The notes below the pieces were generated by a model. That model was not told the DNA's origin and made no database searches. It saw nothing but the letters and a program-made list of their open reading frames with translations. Below, in pieces: positions 23,401-32,266 of a stretch of 64,000 nt of DNA. Each line of letters starts with the position of its first letter. Within the stretch, counting starts at the first letter, position 1. The stretch is from positions 682,001-746,000 of the forward strand of contig OOIN01000011.1 in assembly GCA_900323505.1 (NCBI GenBank), given 5' to 3'. Origin of the DNA: Ustilago trichophora. Taxonomy: Eukaryota > Basidiomycota > Ustilaginomycetes > Ustilaginales > Ustilaginaceae. A program made the translations under genes and the position numbers.

Positions 23401-26400
23401 GTCTGGCCATCGTTCTCCACAAGCAGCTTAAGCAAGCGCAGCAGCAGCACTTTGTCTTCGGTCCTGCGAGCCTCAAGCTCGACGTCAGGGTCGGATCCGC
23501 CTTGGTTGGAGCCGGTAGATGAACCGGAGAAGGAAGGTCGTCGACGGAGGTAGCCTACACCAGCCGAAAGCTCCTGGACGCGCTCGTCGAGATGCTTGAT
23601 CAAGGCTGTCTTCTTGGTCTTCTGAGCAGATGCGGCTCCCGTTGCTCGGGAGAGGGCGTTGGTGCCACCTGCGCCCTCAAACACGGGACCAGGGAAGGTC
23701 AGCGGATCGAAAGCCGATGCGAAGGCCGACGATGGCACGAGCGATGAGAGCGCCTGGATGCTGACAGCAGTCGGGTAGCTGGAGGCGTTGTACGAGTAGG
23801 AGCCATAGACGTTGCCTGCATTGCCGGTGGCGTCTGCACCGTCCGGACCAGAGGAGCCGCGCGAAGTGGGGAAATAGCTGACCAGCTTTCCTCCTATACC
23901 AAAGCTGGCGATGGGGATGGTGGCGCTGCGCATCGTCTGCAGCATATCTGACGATGCTTCAGAAGCGGCCTGGGAGCGAGTGTCGCTGGCGCCACTGCGT
24001 GGGCCTTGACCCACAACAGCTGGGCTGGCACCGTACTGCTCGTTGGGGGCGTACGGCGAGGCGGCCATGCCGTACGTGTTGCCATATGCATACTGCTGAG
24101 GCGAGCCAGCACGCTTATCCGACTCGAAATAGTCGTTCTCTTTAGGCTGCTCGTGGCCCTGACCGCTTGCTGCATAGGCATCGTCGCCGTTTGCAATGAG
24201 ATCTCGTTGCGCATGTGCATGGGTGTCGTCTGAAGCGTACAGATCAACGGGGCGATTGTTACCGGAAGGTGGACCAGAAGGTGGAATGTAAGGGTCGTAG
24301 CTCGTGTAGGCTGCTGCGGTGGAATCAGAGTGGAGAGCATAGTCGGTCCCTGAGGCCGCTGCCGGGCTGTACGGATCTTGCGCTGTCTCATTGCCGTAGG
24401 CAGACGATCCGCCAAGCCAGCTGCCTTGCTCGCCATGAGAAGCCAAGGGCGTCCTCGCATCGGCGTCTTCTTCGCCGATGGCGGTAGCTTGACCGTCTTC
24501 AGCGCCTCCATTGGGGCCTGGACCGTAAGCGTAGTCGTTCGACTGGTGGCCTAAGCCATACGTCGGGGCGCTGTAGGGATCGTAAGACTGGGCTGGTTCG
24601 TCCGAACCACCGACCTGCTGTTGGGATCCGTGAGGGCCATAAGGGTCATACGTGGTCGCCGAGGACGCCTGCTGGTCTTCATCGCCGTAGCTGTTCCATT
24701 CTGAGCTCTGCTGGGCAGCATCGGTGTGAGCATAGTCCTGTGCGCCTTCGGGATCGTACTGATCATCTTCACCAGCATCAAGGCGAGCAACGTGGTCGTC
24801 ACTCTGCTTGGATGCTTCAGACGTGGCGCCATCGGCATGTGCGAAGGTGTCTTCTTCCGAGTAGCCTTGACTATAGCCAGAAGCTTCTTCAGCCTCGTTC
24901 TGTTGGCTCTGATCGAGGTTGAGACGATCGAAAGCCTTGGCGGCATCGTCAACAGCGCTGTGCGGCTCGTCTTCAGCTTGGCGCATCGCTGTCTCAGCGT
25001 GGTCAGAAGCTTGATCGCCATGGCCATATCCATTACCAGACTCGTCGGTCACCGTCAGCGTCGGCAGCGAGTCGTCACCACCGTTGGAAGCAGGAGGCGT
25101 GGCAGCAGCCTGCTCGAGCGAGTCGACCCATGCCGAAGCTGGGCGCTTGTAGGCGGACGGAGGCGTGTCTGTGATCCCTTGCTGTTGCTGCGGCTGCTCC
25201 TGCGGAGTTTCGGCACCATTGGACCATGTAGATGAAGGCTCCTGTTGGCTTTCCTCTTCGAGCGACATGGCTGTAGAGTGACCTCTTGGTCTGGTGGAAG
25301 ACTCGATGGCAGGAGAGGAGGATGAGCCGGTGGCGCTATGAGTGTTGCGCGAGGCGGTACGAGAGGGACCCCTGGGAGTTCCTTTAGGTGGACCTTTGGG
25401 AGGGCCCTTGGGAGGTGGGGGAAGAGCCACAGTTTGCGATGGTGGTGCAGAATACTGGTTGCTGTCGTCGATGGAAGAAGCGGCTGCGGGCGGGTCATAC
25501 GGGCTAGGCGCACGTGCAGGGCTTGCGTCTTGGCTTGCACCGTAGGTGCTTGCGCCGTATCCAGGAGTGAGGGACTGCGCAGTGTCGGCGCCGTAAGCGT
25601 GGCTCCGATCTGACCAACCTTGCTGCTCTGTCGTGTGCGGCTGCTGCTGTGAAGCGTAAGGATCATACGCGTGAGATTGATGTTGCGCGTACGGGTCGGC
25701 GCTCTGCTGCAATTGTTCAGCGTTAGCATCGGGTGCATACTCGTTGTTGCTGTAAGCAGAGTAGGATGTGTTGTGTTGATCGTATGCGGGTGCGCCATAT
25801 GGGTCTTGCGAGATTTGAGAGTGGGCAGCCGGCGCATTGTAGGTCTGATCAGCCCGCTGTGCGTCGTAGCCGTGAGCTTGGTCTTGACCGTAGTTTCCAT
25901 AGTCTGCAGCAGCGTCAGGGGTAGCACCGTACTGAGCACTGGTCGGGTCGTAATGCGTGCTGCCTTGGTAGTTGGCATCAGCGGCACCATTTGTAGAAGC
26001 AGAAGCAGGAGCATAGGGATCTGGTGCAGCGTAGTTGCCGTATGGCTGCTGATCGTAGCCGGTCTGATCGGACTGACCGTATGCTTGCTGTTGTTGGTCA
26101 TAGCCCTGGTGACCGTACTCTTGCTGTGCATATGCGTGCTGATCGTAGGCCTGTTGGTCGTAGCCTTGTTGGGCGTAGCTCTGCTGGTCATAACCCTGTT
26201 GCTGGTAATCGTAATTTTGTTGCTGGTCGTAGCCCTGCTGTTGGTAGTCGTACGCTTGCTGCGTCTGGTCGTAGCCATAGCCTTGTTGTTGATCGTAGCC
26301 GTAGCCTTGTTGCTGCTGCTGCTGATCGTATCCGTCTTGGTCATACCCGACGATCTCTTCGTCTGGGTTGCCGATGGGTCGACCGTATGCATCATACTGC

Positions 26401-27113
26401 GGCTCAGCAGCAGCTTGAGCAGCAGGCTGAGATTCGTGCTGGTTGAGCCAGGATAAGGAGCCTTGACCACCATCAGAAGCTCCAAACGGATCCGCTGCTT
26501 GCGATGCCGACTCGTCTCCATTTGCGTTCGAAGTTGCAGGAGCATGCTGAGTGTGATCAGCGCCTCCAGATCCAAGCCAATCATCCTGGTAGTTCGAGTC
26601 GGCAAAGAGACCTCCAGGCGATGCAGGACCAGATGAAGGCCCGCTGGTCTTTCCATCGCCTGTGGGTACAGTCAGACTCTCTGTCGATGGTGGCAGTGCC
26701 GTAGCCGCAGCAGATTGTGAGGAAGCGGCCTCAGCCCCAAAGAGCGAGGTGACTGGATCAGCAGCAGCTGCTTTGACCGAGCCGGATGAGCCGAATAGAT
26801 CGGACTCTTCTTCCGTTTCGGCCAGGTTTGAGAGAGACGAAGAAGCGTTGGAAGCGCTGATGCTCGAGAATGGGTCATCATCACCGGCAGATCCGAACAG
26901 AGAAGCGGCGATGCCGACACTCGGTTTAGGCGCATGTCCCTTTTTGTGCTGAGTCGTTGAAGGAGGTTGTAGTGACGCACCAGAAGCGGTAGTGTCTGTC
27001 TTCGTGATCGAAGCAGTGGTGGTGGGAGTAGCAGACTCGGCTGCGGCGGCCTTACCGTCTGAAACGGGTGATGAGCTACTCATGATATCGATGATGGCGG
27101 CTGACGTAGCCAA
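20496..27113 (-). CDS. SEC16: COPII scaffold protein Sec16
   Basis: One uninterrupted exon of 2205 residues from the ATG at 27113; a second in-frame Met (27083, MSSSSPVSDG) could also serve. Sec16 organises ER exit sites and binds COPII coat subunits. Order of parts: Ser/Ala/Thr-rich N-terminus with repeated acidic DxFGS motifs; a Gln/Tyr/Gly domain with GYDQQQ-type repeats (about 254-361); long disordered YDPY-rich stretch; the central conserved domain from about residue 1070 (PIASFGIGGKLVSYFPTS) through the ACE1 alpha-solenoid (LLRGERRQAVEYAVAQKMWA near 1300, QAYKLVHAQQLADLGEVGKA near 1515) to VTRKMQRPTLDGVWGALEGR (near 1590); a second disordered region; a conserved WFGRLWG...FVYDKDLKRWVNKK block; and a basic end KKRPIKSRYVVVD like other fungal Sec16 proteins. 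The size is near that of yeast Sec16 (2195). Call is firm. Confidence 0.95.
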   Translation of the reverse strand: MATSAAIIDIMSSSSPVSDGKAAAAESATPTTTASITKTDTTASGASLQPPSTTQHKKGHAPKPSVGIAASLFGSAGDDDPFSSISASNASSSLSNLAETEEESDLFGSSGSVKAAAADPVTSLFGAEAASSQSAAATALPPSTESLTVPTGDGKTSGPSSGPASPGGLFADSNYQDDWLGSGGADHTQHAPATSNANGDESASQAADPFGASDGGQGSLSWLNQHESQPAAQAAAEPQYDAYGRPIGNPDEEIVGYDQDGYDQQQQQQGYGYDQQQGYGYDQTQQAYDYQQQGYDQQQNYDYQQQGYDQQSYAQQGYDQQAYDQHAYAQQEYGHQGYDQQQQAYGQSDQTGYDQQPYGNYAAPDPYAPASASTNGAADANYQGSTHYDPTSAQYGATPDAAADYGNYGQDQAHGYDAQRADQTYNAPAAHSQISQDPYGAPAYDQHNTSYSAYSNNEYAPDANAEQLQQSADPYAQHQSHAYDPYASQQQPHTTEQQGWSDRSHAYGADTAQSLTPGYGASTYGASQDASPARAPSPYDPPAAASSIDDSNQYSAPPSQTVALPPPPKGPPKGPPKGTPRGPSRTASRNTHSATGSSSSPAIESSTRPRGHSTAMSLEEESQQEPSSTWSNGAETPQEQPQQQQGITDTPPSAYKRPASAWVDSLEQAAATPPASNGGDDSLPTLTVTDESGNGYGHGDQASDHAETAMRQAEDEPHSAVDDAAKAFDRLNLDQSQQNEAEEASGYSQGYSEEDTFAHADGATSEASKQSDDHVARLDAGEDDQYDPEGAQDYAHTDAAQQSSEWNSYGDEDQQASSATTYDPYGPHGSQQQVGGSDEPAQSYDPYSAPTYGLGHQSNDYAYGPGPNGGAEDGQATAIGEEDADARTPLASHGEQGSWLGGSSAYGNETAQDPYSPAAASGTDYALHSDSTAAAYTSYDPYIPPSGPPSGNNRPVDLYASDDTHAHAQRDLIANGDDAYAASGQGHEQPKENDYFESDKRAGSPQQYAYGNTYGMAASPYAPNEQYGASPAVVGQGPRSGASDTRSQAASEASSDMLQTMRSATIPIASFGIGGKLVSYFPTSRGSSGPDGADATGNAGNVYGSYSYNASSYPTAVSIQALSSLVPSSAFASAFDPLTFPGPVFEGAGGTNALSRATGAASAQKTKKTALIKHLDERVQELSAGVGYLRRRPSFSGSSTGSNQGGSDPDVELEARRTEDKVLLLRLLKLLVENDGQTSSTAFEQGVRSLIVVPEAPDSTVTGGFAMSVSSSGQNDEAEGNVVTTHELRTSFLQKVQGMLLRGERRQAVEYAVAQKMWAHAMTIASCVDKECWKEVVSEFIEHEVGAAEVSLSGSGQGDLQGLKVAYNVFSGQDPVSIFDLFRTKTQLGQMSGLQPAPVESASAPTALPSWKESAAIVASNRSPSDAAALTAIGDGLCTRGLVEAAHFCYLLSPQTSPIGGADTTGIRLTLLGLSSPKASMAFVHDLDGILMTEILEFAQGLVPTVKGQEPFAGIPHLQAYKLVHAQQLADLGEVGKAQRYCEAIALCLKQCKHSPYLHSTLLSQSKQLSDRLVGAPQAGAGGNWVTRKMQRPTLDGVWGALEGRFTKFIAGEDGAMEADSPNKNSKGSVSSSIGPFSHYSAITPDAASGGMTRQQSFNELRTGSPSVPTSRSGSAMDFRNATKRAASPKHRASSALSMRPLNSDPYSDWPQPRPSGNANGSEAASNYDRDSVRSSSEAPRNTYGYGANLHAGPVHGYGAGHGAQTSEFSTSSTYGGPAETSFTSDTAPWHGNAGQAESSGRPSTDAAGPNGGPEAGYGGGYGDYGGYGGGYGGYQPYGTETSQAEETGGEEAGDASGYSAPGQAPFYGYDPHGAQKPQFVSNVEAAGALEGGDEGGFVSPFDALSSNSRTPQPQSQSHRYAPSYGRNHADEDEEDDDDLGLGNSSSRRKANNAGGTGEGSSGADDTSRRDSVASSSAANASRQSDADSKKDDAASSSGGNDDKRQELKPSASWFGRLWGRSSSTDSAAQAAQAAKAKKAHLGEETSFVYDKDLKRWVNKKAGDTSSAASTPPPPPPPARTQSASPASQPDRSGGAASAPPMRGPPSSSFTMGRATPPISEGQDEGSSGLAPSRGPPGMGSLTRARSNLADHSMPPAAQLPMGGGRSSGASTPAAGLNSPPPPPSGSRTGTVKKRPIKSRYVVVD
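26035..26355 (-). repeat. Degenerate GYDQQQ-coding repeat array in SEC16
   Basis: Within SEC16, about 320 bases code for roughly 20 imperfect units such as GYDQQQ, AYDYQQQ and YAQQ. The DNA is a degenerate array of TAGCCCTGTTG-like units on the plus strand. Variation among units suggests old expansion rather than a recent slip. Confidence 0.85.
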
Positions 27114-27955
27114 ATAAGGTTAGATAACGCAGCGCTGTTGTGAGCCGATTCCAGCGAAAGAGATGCAATGTCGCCGGCAGAATGACAGTGGGATCGAAGA
27201 AAGAAGGCGTGCTTGGTGATGGTCTGACGTTACAAAGCCATCAAGGATTGTGTCGAGGACAAAAGTAGCGTGTGATGTGATGCTGAGGATTGAGTACAGC
27301 TGCGCCTCTCGTATGACCTCGTCGGCGCAAGCGCTGGTGATGAAGGAGAGGAAGAAGTCGAAGTGGCTCTTGCGTGATGCTGTGGAGAAAGCCTGGGTAC
27401 GCTCTGTCGGGCTTTGTCTCAGAGAGAGAGGTGTGTGTGATTCTACGGCACTCGGGCCACGTCAAAAGCGAATTTCAATTCCACGGCGTGCCCCACTTAA
27501 GGGAAGGAGAGCGCGCGAGAGAGAGAGAGAGAGAGAGCAGCGACGTGGCGGGTCCGAACATGGCTTTTCAATTCACTACTACTTCTCTCCAAGTCTTTGA
27601 ACTAATATACGCAGGTACCTGCTGCCTGTCCATTAAGCATCTAGTATGGTCAGCTGCACTAAAGAAAGGTCAGCCTCAATACATTGTGGTGAAGCAGTCC
27701 ATGACAAGCTGAAACTCTGCTTGCCTTCAAAAGGCACAAAACCATGGCGAACGGACCTCACCTTGATGGGTTTTGCCGCGTGATTTTTAAGCAGGTTTTG
27801 TTAAACAGTTGCCTGATCTTACATTATTAAAATAAAAGCAAAGACTCAGCCTCCACTTTTTGAGCTTTTTCCTCCTCCGCCATGCACCTTGCAGCTTTCC
27901 TTCCTCACAACCATTCCGCAGTGGAACATCATCTCATGTCTCCAACGGCATCACT
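27114..27955. promoter_or_regulatory. Divergent intergenic region between SEC16 and RAD14
   Basis: 842 bases separate the two start codons, which face away from each other, so this must carry both promoters. It holds a GA run at 27517-27537. The last 120 bases before RAD14 include A/T-rich ACATTATTAAAATAAAAGC (27820-27838), a possible core promoter, but I cannot assign a TATA box with confidence. Confidence 0.5.
27517..27537. repeat. GA dinucleotide microsatellite
   Basis: About ten GA units in the shared SEC16/RAD14 upstream region. Confidence 0.9.
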
Positions 27956-29065
27956 ATGGCAGCCATAGCATCCAGCTCGGCAACTACCATCGATGATATG
28001 GATGCGGCCGATCGAGCCTGGGCCATCCAAGAGAATCGTTTCCGTGCTCGAGCCAGACTTCGCCTCCAAGCCAGGGCACGCAAGCCACGCACCCTCCTCA
28101 ACAACGCCTCCGCTGCCTCCTCTACCACCTCCTCAATCTCGGGGCCTCAACAGAAGCAGCAGCAGCAAGCTTCGGCAGGAGCGACAGCAGATATTCCATC
28201 CATTGGACCCAACGCCAACCTCCGCAACGTTCCCTCCACCAGTCGCAACGCCCAACTTGACCCTGCCCAGCTCAAAGTCGTCGGTAGTAAAGGCAACGTT
28301 GCGCAGCGCACCCGCAAAATCGACGATGGCGAGATCCCTTTACAGCGAGACAAGTCTCTGGGGGACTATATCGAGTTTGATCTGTCCAAGTTGCACAATA
28401 GCAAAGGTGGATTCTTGATCGATGATGAAGACCCCGCTGCCTCCAAGAAGACGATCGACGAATTGCGCAAAGAGAAGGAACGTGAGCGACAACGTATGCG
28501 TGAATACGCCGAGCCCGGAATCTCACTAGATCTGCAAACCAGGCCAACATGCGAGAGCTGCGGCAGCCCAGAGATCATCGACCACCCCTTCAAGCGTGTC
28601 TTTGGGATCCTCGTCTGTCGCAAGTGCGAAAAGGACAAACCCCAAGTCTACTCTTTGCTCACCAAGACAGAAGTCAAAGAAGACTACCTGCTCACCGACG
28701 CAGAACTCAAAGATGAAGAGCTCCTTCCACATCTACTCAAGGCGAATCCACACAAGGCGACGTACAGCAACATGATGCTCTTCTGCAGAAAGCAGGTCGA
28801 AGAGTTTGCCTTTGGCCCGGGCAAGTGGGGCTCAGAAGCGGGCTTGGATGCAGAGTTTGAGCGAAGAGAAGAGGAGAAAGCCAAGAAGAGGGGAAAGAAG
28901 TTCCAGCAGGGTTTGGCAGATTTGAGGAAACGCACAAGGGACAATGTCTGGCAGAGGAGGAAGGATGAGGAGCACGTACATGATTGGGAGGAGGTAGAAG
29001 TTCGGGGAAAAGCTGTACAGAGATGCACGCAGTGCGGCTACTCGGTTGAGGTTGAGGTGTTCTGA
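27956..29065 (+). CDS. RAD14: Nucleotide excision repair protein Rad14 (XPA homologue)
   Basis: 369 residues from the ATG at 27956 (MAAIASSSATT); the frame is open upstream but only from a TTG. Rad14/XPA verifies damaged DNA and recruits TFIIH, RPA and the Rad1-Rad10 nuclease in nucleotide excision repair. Visible: a basic N-terminal helix (ENRFRARARLRLQARARK), a KGGFLIDDED motif, the zinc finger CESCGS...CRKCEK (about residues 199-223), and the XPA C-terminal DNA-binding core with VYSLLTKTEVKEDYLLTDAE, LPHLLKANPHKATYSNMMLF and the basic RGKKFQQGLADLRKRTR helix. The end carries H-V-H-D-W then RCTQCGYS, matching the His/CxxC tail of animal XPA. Divergent from SEC16. Confidence 0.96.
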   Translation: MAAIASSSATTIDDMDAADRAWAIQENRFRARARLRLQARARKPRTLLNNASAASSTTSSISGPQQKQQQQASAGATADIPSIGPNANLRNVPSTSRNAQLDPAQLKVVGSKGNVAQRTRKIDDGEIPLQRDKSLGDYIEFDLSKLHNSKGGFLIDDEDPAASKKTIDELRKEKERERQRMREYAEPGISLDLQTRPTCESCGSPEIIDHPFKRVFGILVCRKCEKDKPQVYSLLTKTEVKEDYLLTDAELKDEELLPHLLKANPHKATYSNMMLFCRKQVEEFAFGPGKWGSEAGLDAEFERREEEKAKKRGKKFQQGLADLRKRTRDNVWQRRKDEEHVHDWEEVEVRGKAVQRCTQCGYSVEVEVF

Positions 29066-29222
29066 TCTACACGCAAAAGCCGTCACAAGCTGACTTTCTC
29101 TGGTACCGCTGCGCTTTCGGTGATACCTCTGTTGTAATTGTACCTTTCTTCACACGCAAGGATGTGCGCTTGATTCTTTCTTGATTGTTGGTGTGCGTGA
29201 TTCTTCTGGTACAGACCCATGA

Positions 29223-31829
29223 TCAGGGGAAGATCTCTGCCATCATCAGAGCTACGGTACTCGACCATCCGGTGAAAGGGTATCCTCGTTGACCATGACC
29301 GTCTGTCGGGTTGTACTGTTCAAAGACGTACCCCGTCTTTTCGTACTCCTTGAACGTGTTTTCCACCACATTTTGTCGGAGCTGGTTGTAGATCTCCTGA
29401 GCTTTCGCCTGGTGTGGTCCTGATGTGGTCGCATATTTGTTCCTGAGTGCTCTTAAGCTCAGATAGCTCATATGCACCCATACGGGCCCACGCCAGTAGT
29501 TCTCTCCTTGTCCAAAGAATTCATCCTTCGGACTGAGCGAGCGAATGCCATACTTGGACCACAACCTTTCCGGGTCCGATAGCAGATCCAAAACGTGCCC
29601 CAAGTGCTCCGAATCAGCAGGAAGCAACTCCAGCATGAAGGGGAACAAACTTACGTACCCAGCATGACAAACATGATACGACTGATCCTGTTCATCTACG
29701 CTCGCATCGCAATACATCTTATTCTCTTCGCTCCAGTGCAGGTCCTCCAAATTCGCAACAATGTCGGCATAGTGTCGTTCGTACTCCTCCACATCATCCT
29801 CTTTGCCGAGCACACGAGCGATCTTGGCCATGGTATCGGCAAAGCTTCCCATCCAAGAGTGGAGGTCGACATGGAGCTCGCCCGTGTGAGGGACGGGGGC
29901 GCGCGGATAGTCGTCCAGCCCACTCGCAAGGACGTGGTCTTTGGTTCGACCGCGCCATCGATAGGCTTCGTATTTGGAGGTCGCCTCGCGGTCCCATTCG
30001 CGGATCTCGCCGCGTTGAGTGCGACGGAACCATCGGTAGTGTCGTCGGAGCTTGGGATAGATTTCGTGCAGGAAAGATTGGCCCAGCGCGGCAGAGGCAA
30101 GCATCTTTTCAGAGATAGGGGCTTCGTCGAGCGCATCATAGTCCGCCAAGACTTGCTGCTGGGCGAGCGAGGCGCTGATGGAGCCGAGCTGTTCATTGCG
30201 AGCAACCAGACGGTCGACATAGGCGCTGACGGCGAGGATGAGCGTGGGTGGGTTGCCGTACTGTGGATATTGCGTTTGGAAGCCGTCAGGGACACGAGAT
30301 CGTGCCTCATCACCCAAGATCTGCTCACGTGCTACCCAGCCATCGTCGTCGATGAGTCGAATCCAGCTCCTGAGAATATCAAGACTGAGATCATTGTCCC
30401 ATGCGCCAATATGGGCAAGGTGGAAACCTTCATCCCAGTAGAAGCCTCGTGGGAAGATGTTGCGGCATGGCGTCGCCGTGAACAGTTGCTCTGGCTCTGT
30501 CGGCTTTGGGTCCGCCTGGCCGTGCACTTCGGGATCGTAGACACCCGATCCTGTCTCGGCATCGTACTCGTGTCGGAACGAGCGGTCGACGATAGCTGAG
30601 CCATGGTAGAAGCCAATGCCGCCTGTGATGGATGACGTGAGATCGCGAGCAAACTCGATCTGTTGAGGGGTGTAGTTCTTGGAGCTGAGGCCAAGGGCGC
30701 GGTCAAAGCGATGGTCGTAGACTTCGGTGGAGGCTTTGAGGGCCTGTGTGAGTCCAGCAGAGGAGAGAAGCTCGCCCTTGGGTGTAGAGGCACTGTCGTA
30801 GAAGACGTCAAAGGTGAAGTTGCCGGTGAAGGACTTTTGAACGGCAAAGATGGTGGATCCCGGTGCGATTTGGTCCGAAAGTCGGAGTGCGAGGGCGGGA
30901 TCGGGCATGCTCTCTGCGCCAAAGGTTTGAGCAGCTTGCTGGAGATTGACCATGAGGTCGCTCTGGATGACGTCTTTGGCCTTCCAGACCGAGTCGACGG
31001 GAATACGTTTGCCAAAGACGTGCGACTTTCCCGCGCTGTCGGCGTATTCGTGGAGGTTTGAGGAGCCTGTCGGATTGGTGATGAACTGGTTGCCGTTGCT
31101 GTTGGCATTTCCGTGGCCGCTTTCGGGCTCCTCGATACGCAGAACAAAGTCGCCAAGCCCTGGAACAGAGCCAGCCAGACGAACAGGCTCGTCACGCTCG
31201 ATACCTTGACCCTCTTCGATCTCGGTTTCGAGACCAAGCGCGCTTCCGAGGCTCTCGATGGCGGTATACCAGAAGGTGGTGAGCGAGGCAGGTTTGGAAG
31301 GATCCATTACGGTACCCGAGATACGCGCGCCCCAGCTGCCTCCGTTCTTGTTGGCAGTGTCGACCTTGAGAAAGCTGGTCTCGAGGCGGTAGTTGTTTAC
31401 GTTGTCGTTGATCTCCTGGATACCAAACTCACGTCCATCGTGATACTTCCAGGTGAAGCCCTTCATACCGTCCTGGTCACTGCACTGATGTCGGATGTGC
31501 TGGAAGCCGCTGTAGTCCTGCAGGCCGAACCAGGCAAGACCGGTGAGGAGCGAGTCGGGGAGACGAGGACGAAGGCCAAAATAGATCTGGGGACGGTAGC
31601 TGCCCCAGAGGAGCGATGCGTCGGCGTGTGCTTGTGCTTGGAATGCTTCAGGAGACTTTGTGAAGGCGACGTCATCGTCATTGTCGATGTCATCGTTCAA
31701 GTCGTCTGCATCGTAGGCGTGGGCTCGTGGAGAGGTGAGGACGAGCAAGAGCAGCAAAGAAGCTGCTAGAACGGTCGCAAGCGCTGCGAGACGTGGCCGT
31801 TGCCGCCGTAAGATGCCATTGTACCTCAT
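29223..31829 (-). CDS. CWH41: Mannosyl-oligosaccharide glucosidase I (GH63, Cwh41)
   Basis: 868 residues from the ATG at 31829 (MRYNGILRR), the first ATG in a frame that opens earlier. It removes the outermost glucose from Glc3Man9GlcNAc2 glycans in the ER lumen, the first trimming step of N-glycosylation. A signal anchor (residues about 14-32, LAALATVLAASLLLLLVLTS) gives type II topology. GH63 landmarks: LLWGSYRPQIYFGLRPR, WFGLQDYSGF, RHQCSDQDGMKGFTWKYHDG, the catalytic-region FYWDEGFHLAHIGAWDNDLS (near residue 463), YWRGPVWVHMSYLSLRAL (near 775), and the terminal GYPFTGWSSTVALMMAEIFP. Length is close to yeast Cwh41 (833). Call is firm. The 157 bases between its stop and that of RAD14 are a convergent 3' region. 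Confidence 0.96.
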   Translation of the reverse strand: MRYNGILRRQRPRLAALATVLAASLLLLLVLTSPRAHAYDADDLNDDIDNDDDVAFTKSPEAFQAQAHADASLLWGSYRPQIYFGLRPRLPDSLLTGLAWFGLQDYSGFQHIRHQCSDQDGMKGFTWKYHDGREFGIQEINDNVNNYRLETSFLKVDTANKNGGSWGARISGTVMDPSKPASLTTFWYTAIESLGSALGLETEIEEGQGIERDEPVRLAGSVPGLGDFVLRIEEPESGHGNANSNGNQFITNPTGSSNLHEYADSAGKSHVFGKRIPVDSVWKAKDVIQSDLMVNLQQAAQTFGAESMPDPALALRLSDQIAPGSTIFAVQKSFTGNFTFDVFYDSASTPKGELLSSAGLTQALKASTEVYDHRFDRALGLSSKNYTPQQIEFARDLTSSITGGIGFYHGSAIVDRSFRHEYDAETGSGVYDPEVHGQADPKPTEPEQLFTATPCRNIFPRGFYWDEGFHLAHIGAWDNDLSLDILRSWIRLIDDDGWVAREQILGDEARSRVPDGFQTQYPQYGNPPTLILAVSAYVDRLVARNEQLGSISASLAQQQVLADYDALDEAPISEKMLASAALGQSFLHEIYPKLRRHYRWFRRTQRGEIREWDREATSKYEAYRWRGRTKDHVLASGLDDYPRAPVPHTGELHVDLHSWMGSFADTMAKIARVLGKEDDVEEYERHYADIVANLEDLHWSEENKMYCDASVDEQDQSYHVCHAGYVSLFPFMLELLPADSEHLGHVLDLLSDPERLWSKYGIRSLSPKDEFFGQGENYWRGPVWVHMSYLSLRALRNKYATTSGPHQAKAQEIYNQLRQNVVENTFKEYEKTGYVFEQYNPTDGHGQRGYPFTGWSSTVALMMAEIFP

Positions 31830-32246
31830 ATTGGGCGTTTCGGAATAGCAGAATGAGCTGCTGTGCCGTTTATGCCGATTGAGATAGGATCGATGGGGAT
31901 GGTTGTTGCGAAAGAGGAGGTGGTGGTCTGTGCTGTTGCTAGCGTGGAGGATCTTCGAAAGTGACACACATAGTGCCCAGAGACGGGGCCGTGATTTTTT
32001 CTACTTTTTGTTAGACCTTGGTCCCTCACAACTCCACCGGCGGATCCCGAGCTGGCTGGACGGTTGCTTGAAAGGTCCACGGTGGGAGTGATGTTATGCC
32101 CAGCTGGCGTCGACTTTGACTCGGTGCATCTGTTCAGAGGCAGTAAAAACATGGATGATGAGCTGTTGCACCTCGTCAAAACTGGAAAGTAGAGGTGGGG
32201 GCACCGGTGATTTGGACTCGATCTTCTAGTCACCGCAATATATGTA

Positions 32247-32266
32247 TAGTACTGTACAGTACAGTA
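32247..32266. repeat. TACTG/CAGTA palindromic pentamer island (copy 2)
   Basis: AGTACTGTACAGTACAGTAT: same five-base units as at 19891 in direct and inverted order, about 420 bases upstream of the CWH41 start. Confidence 0.8.
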
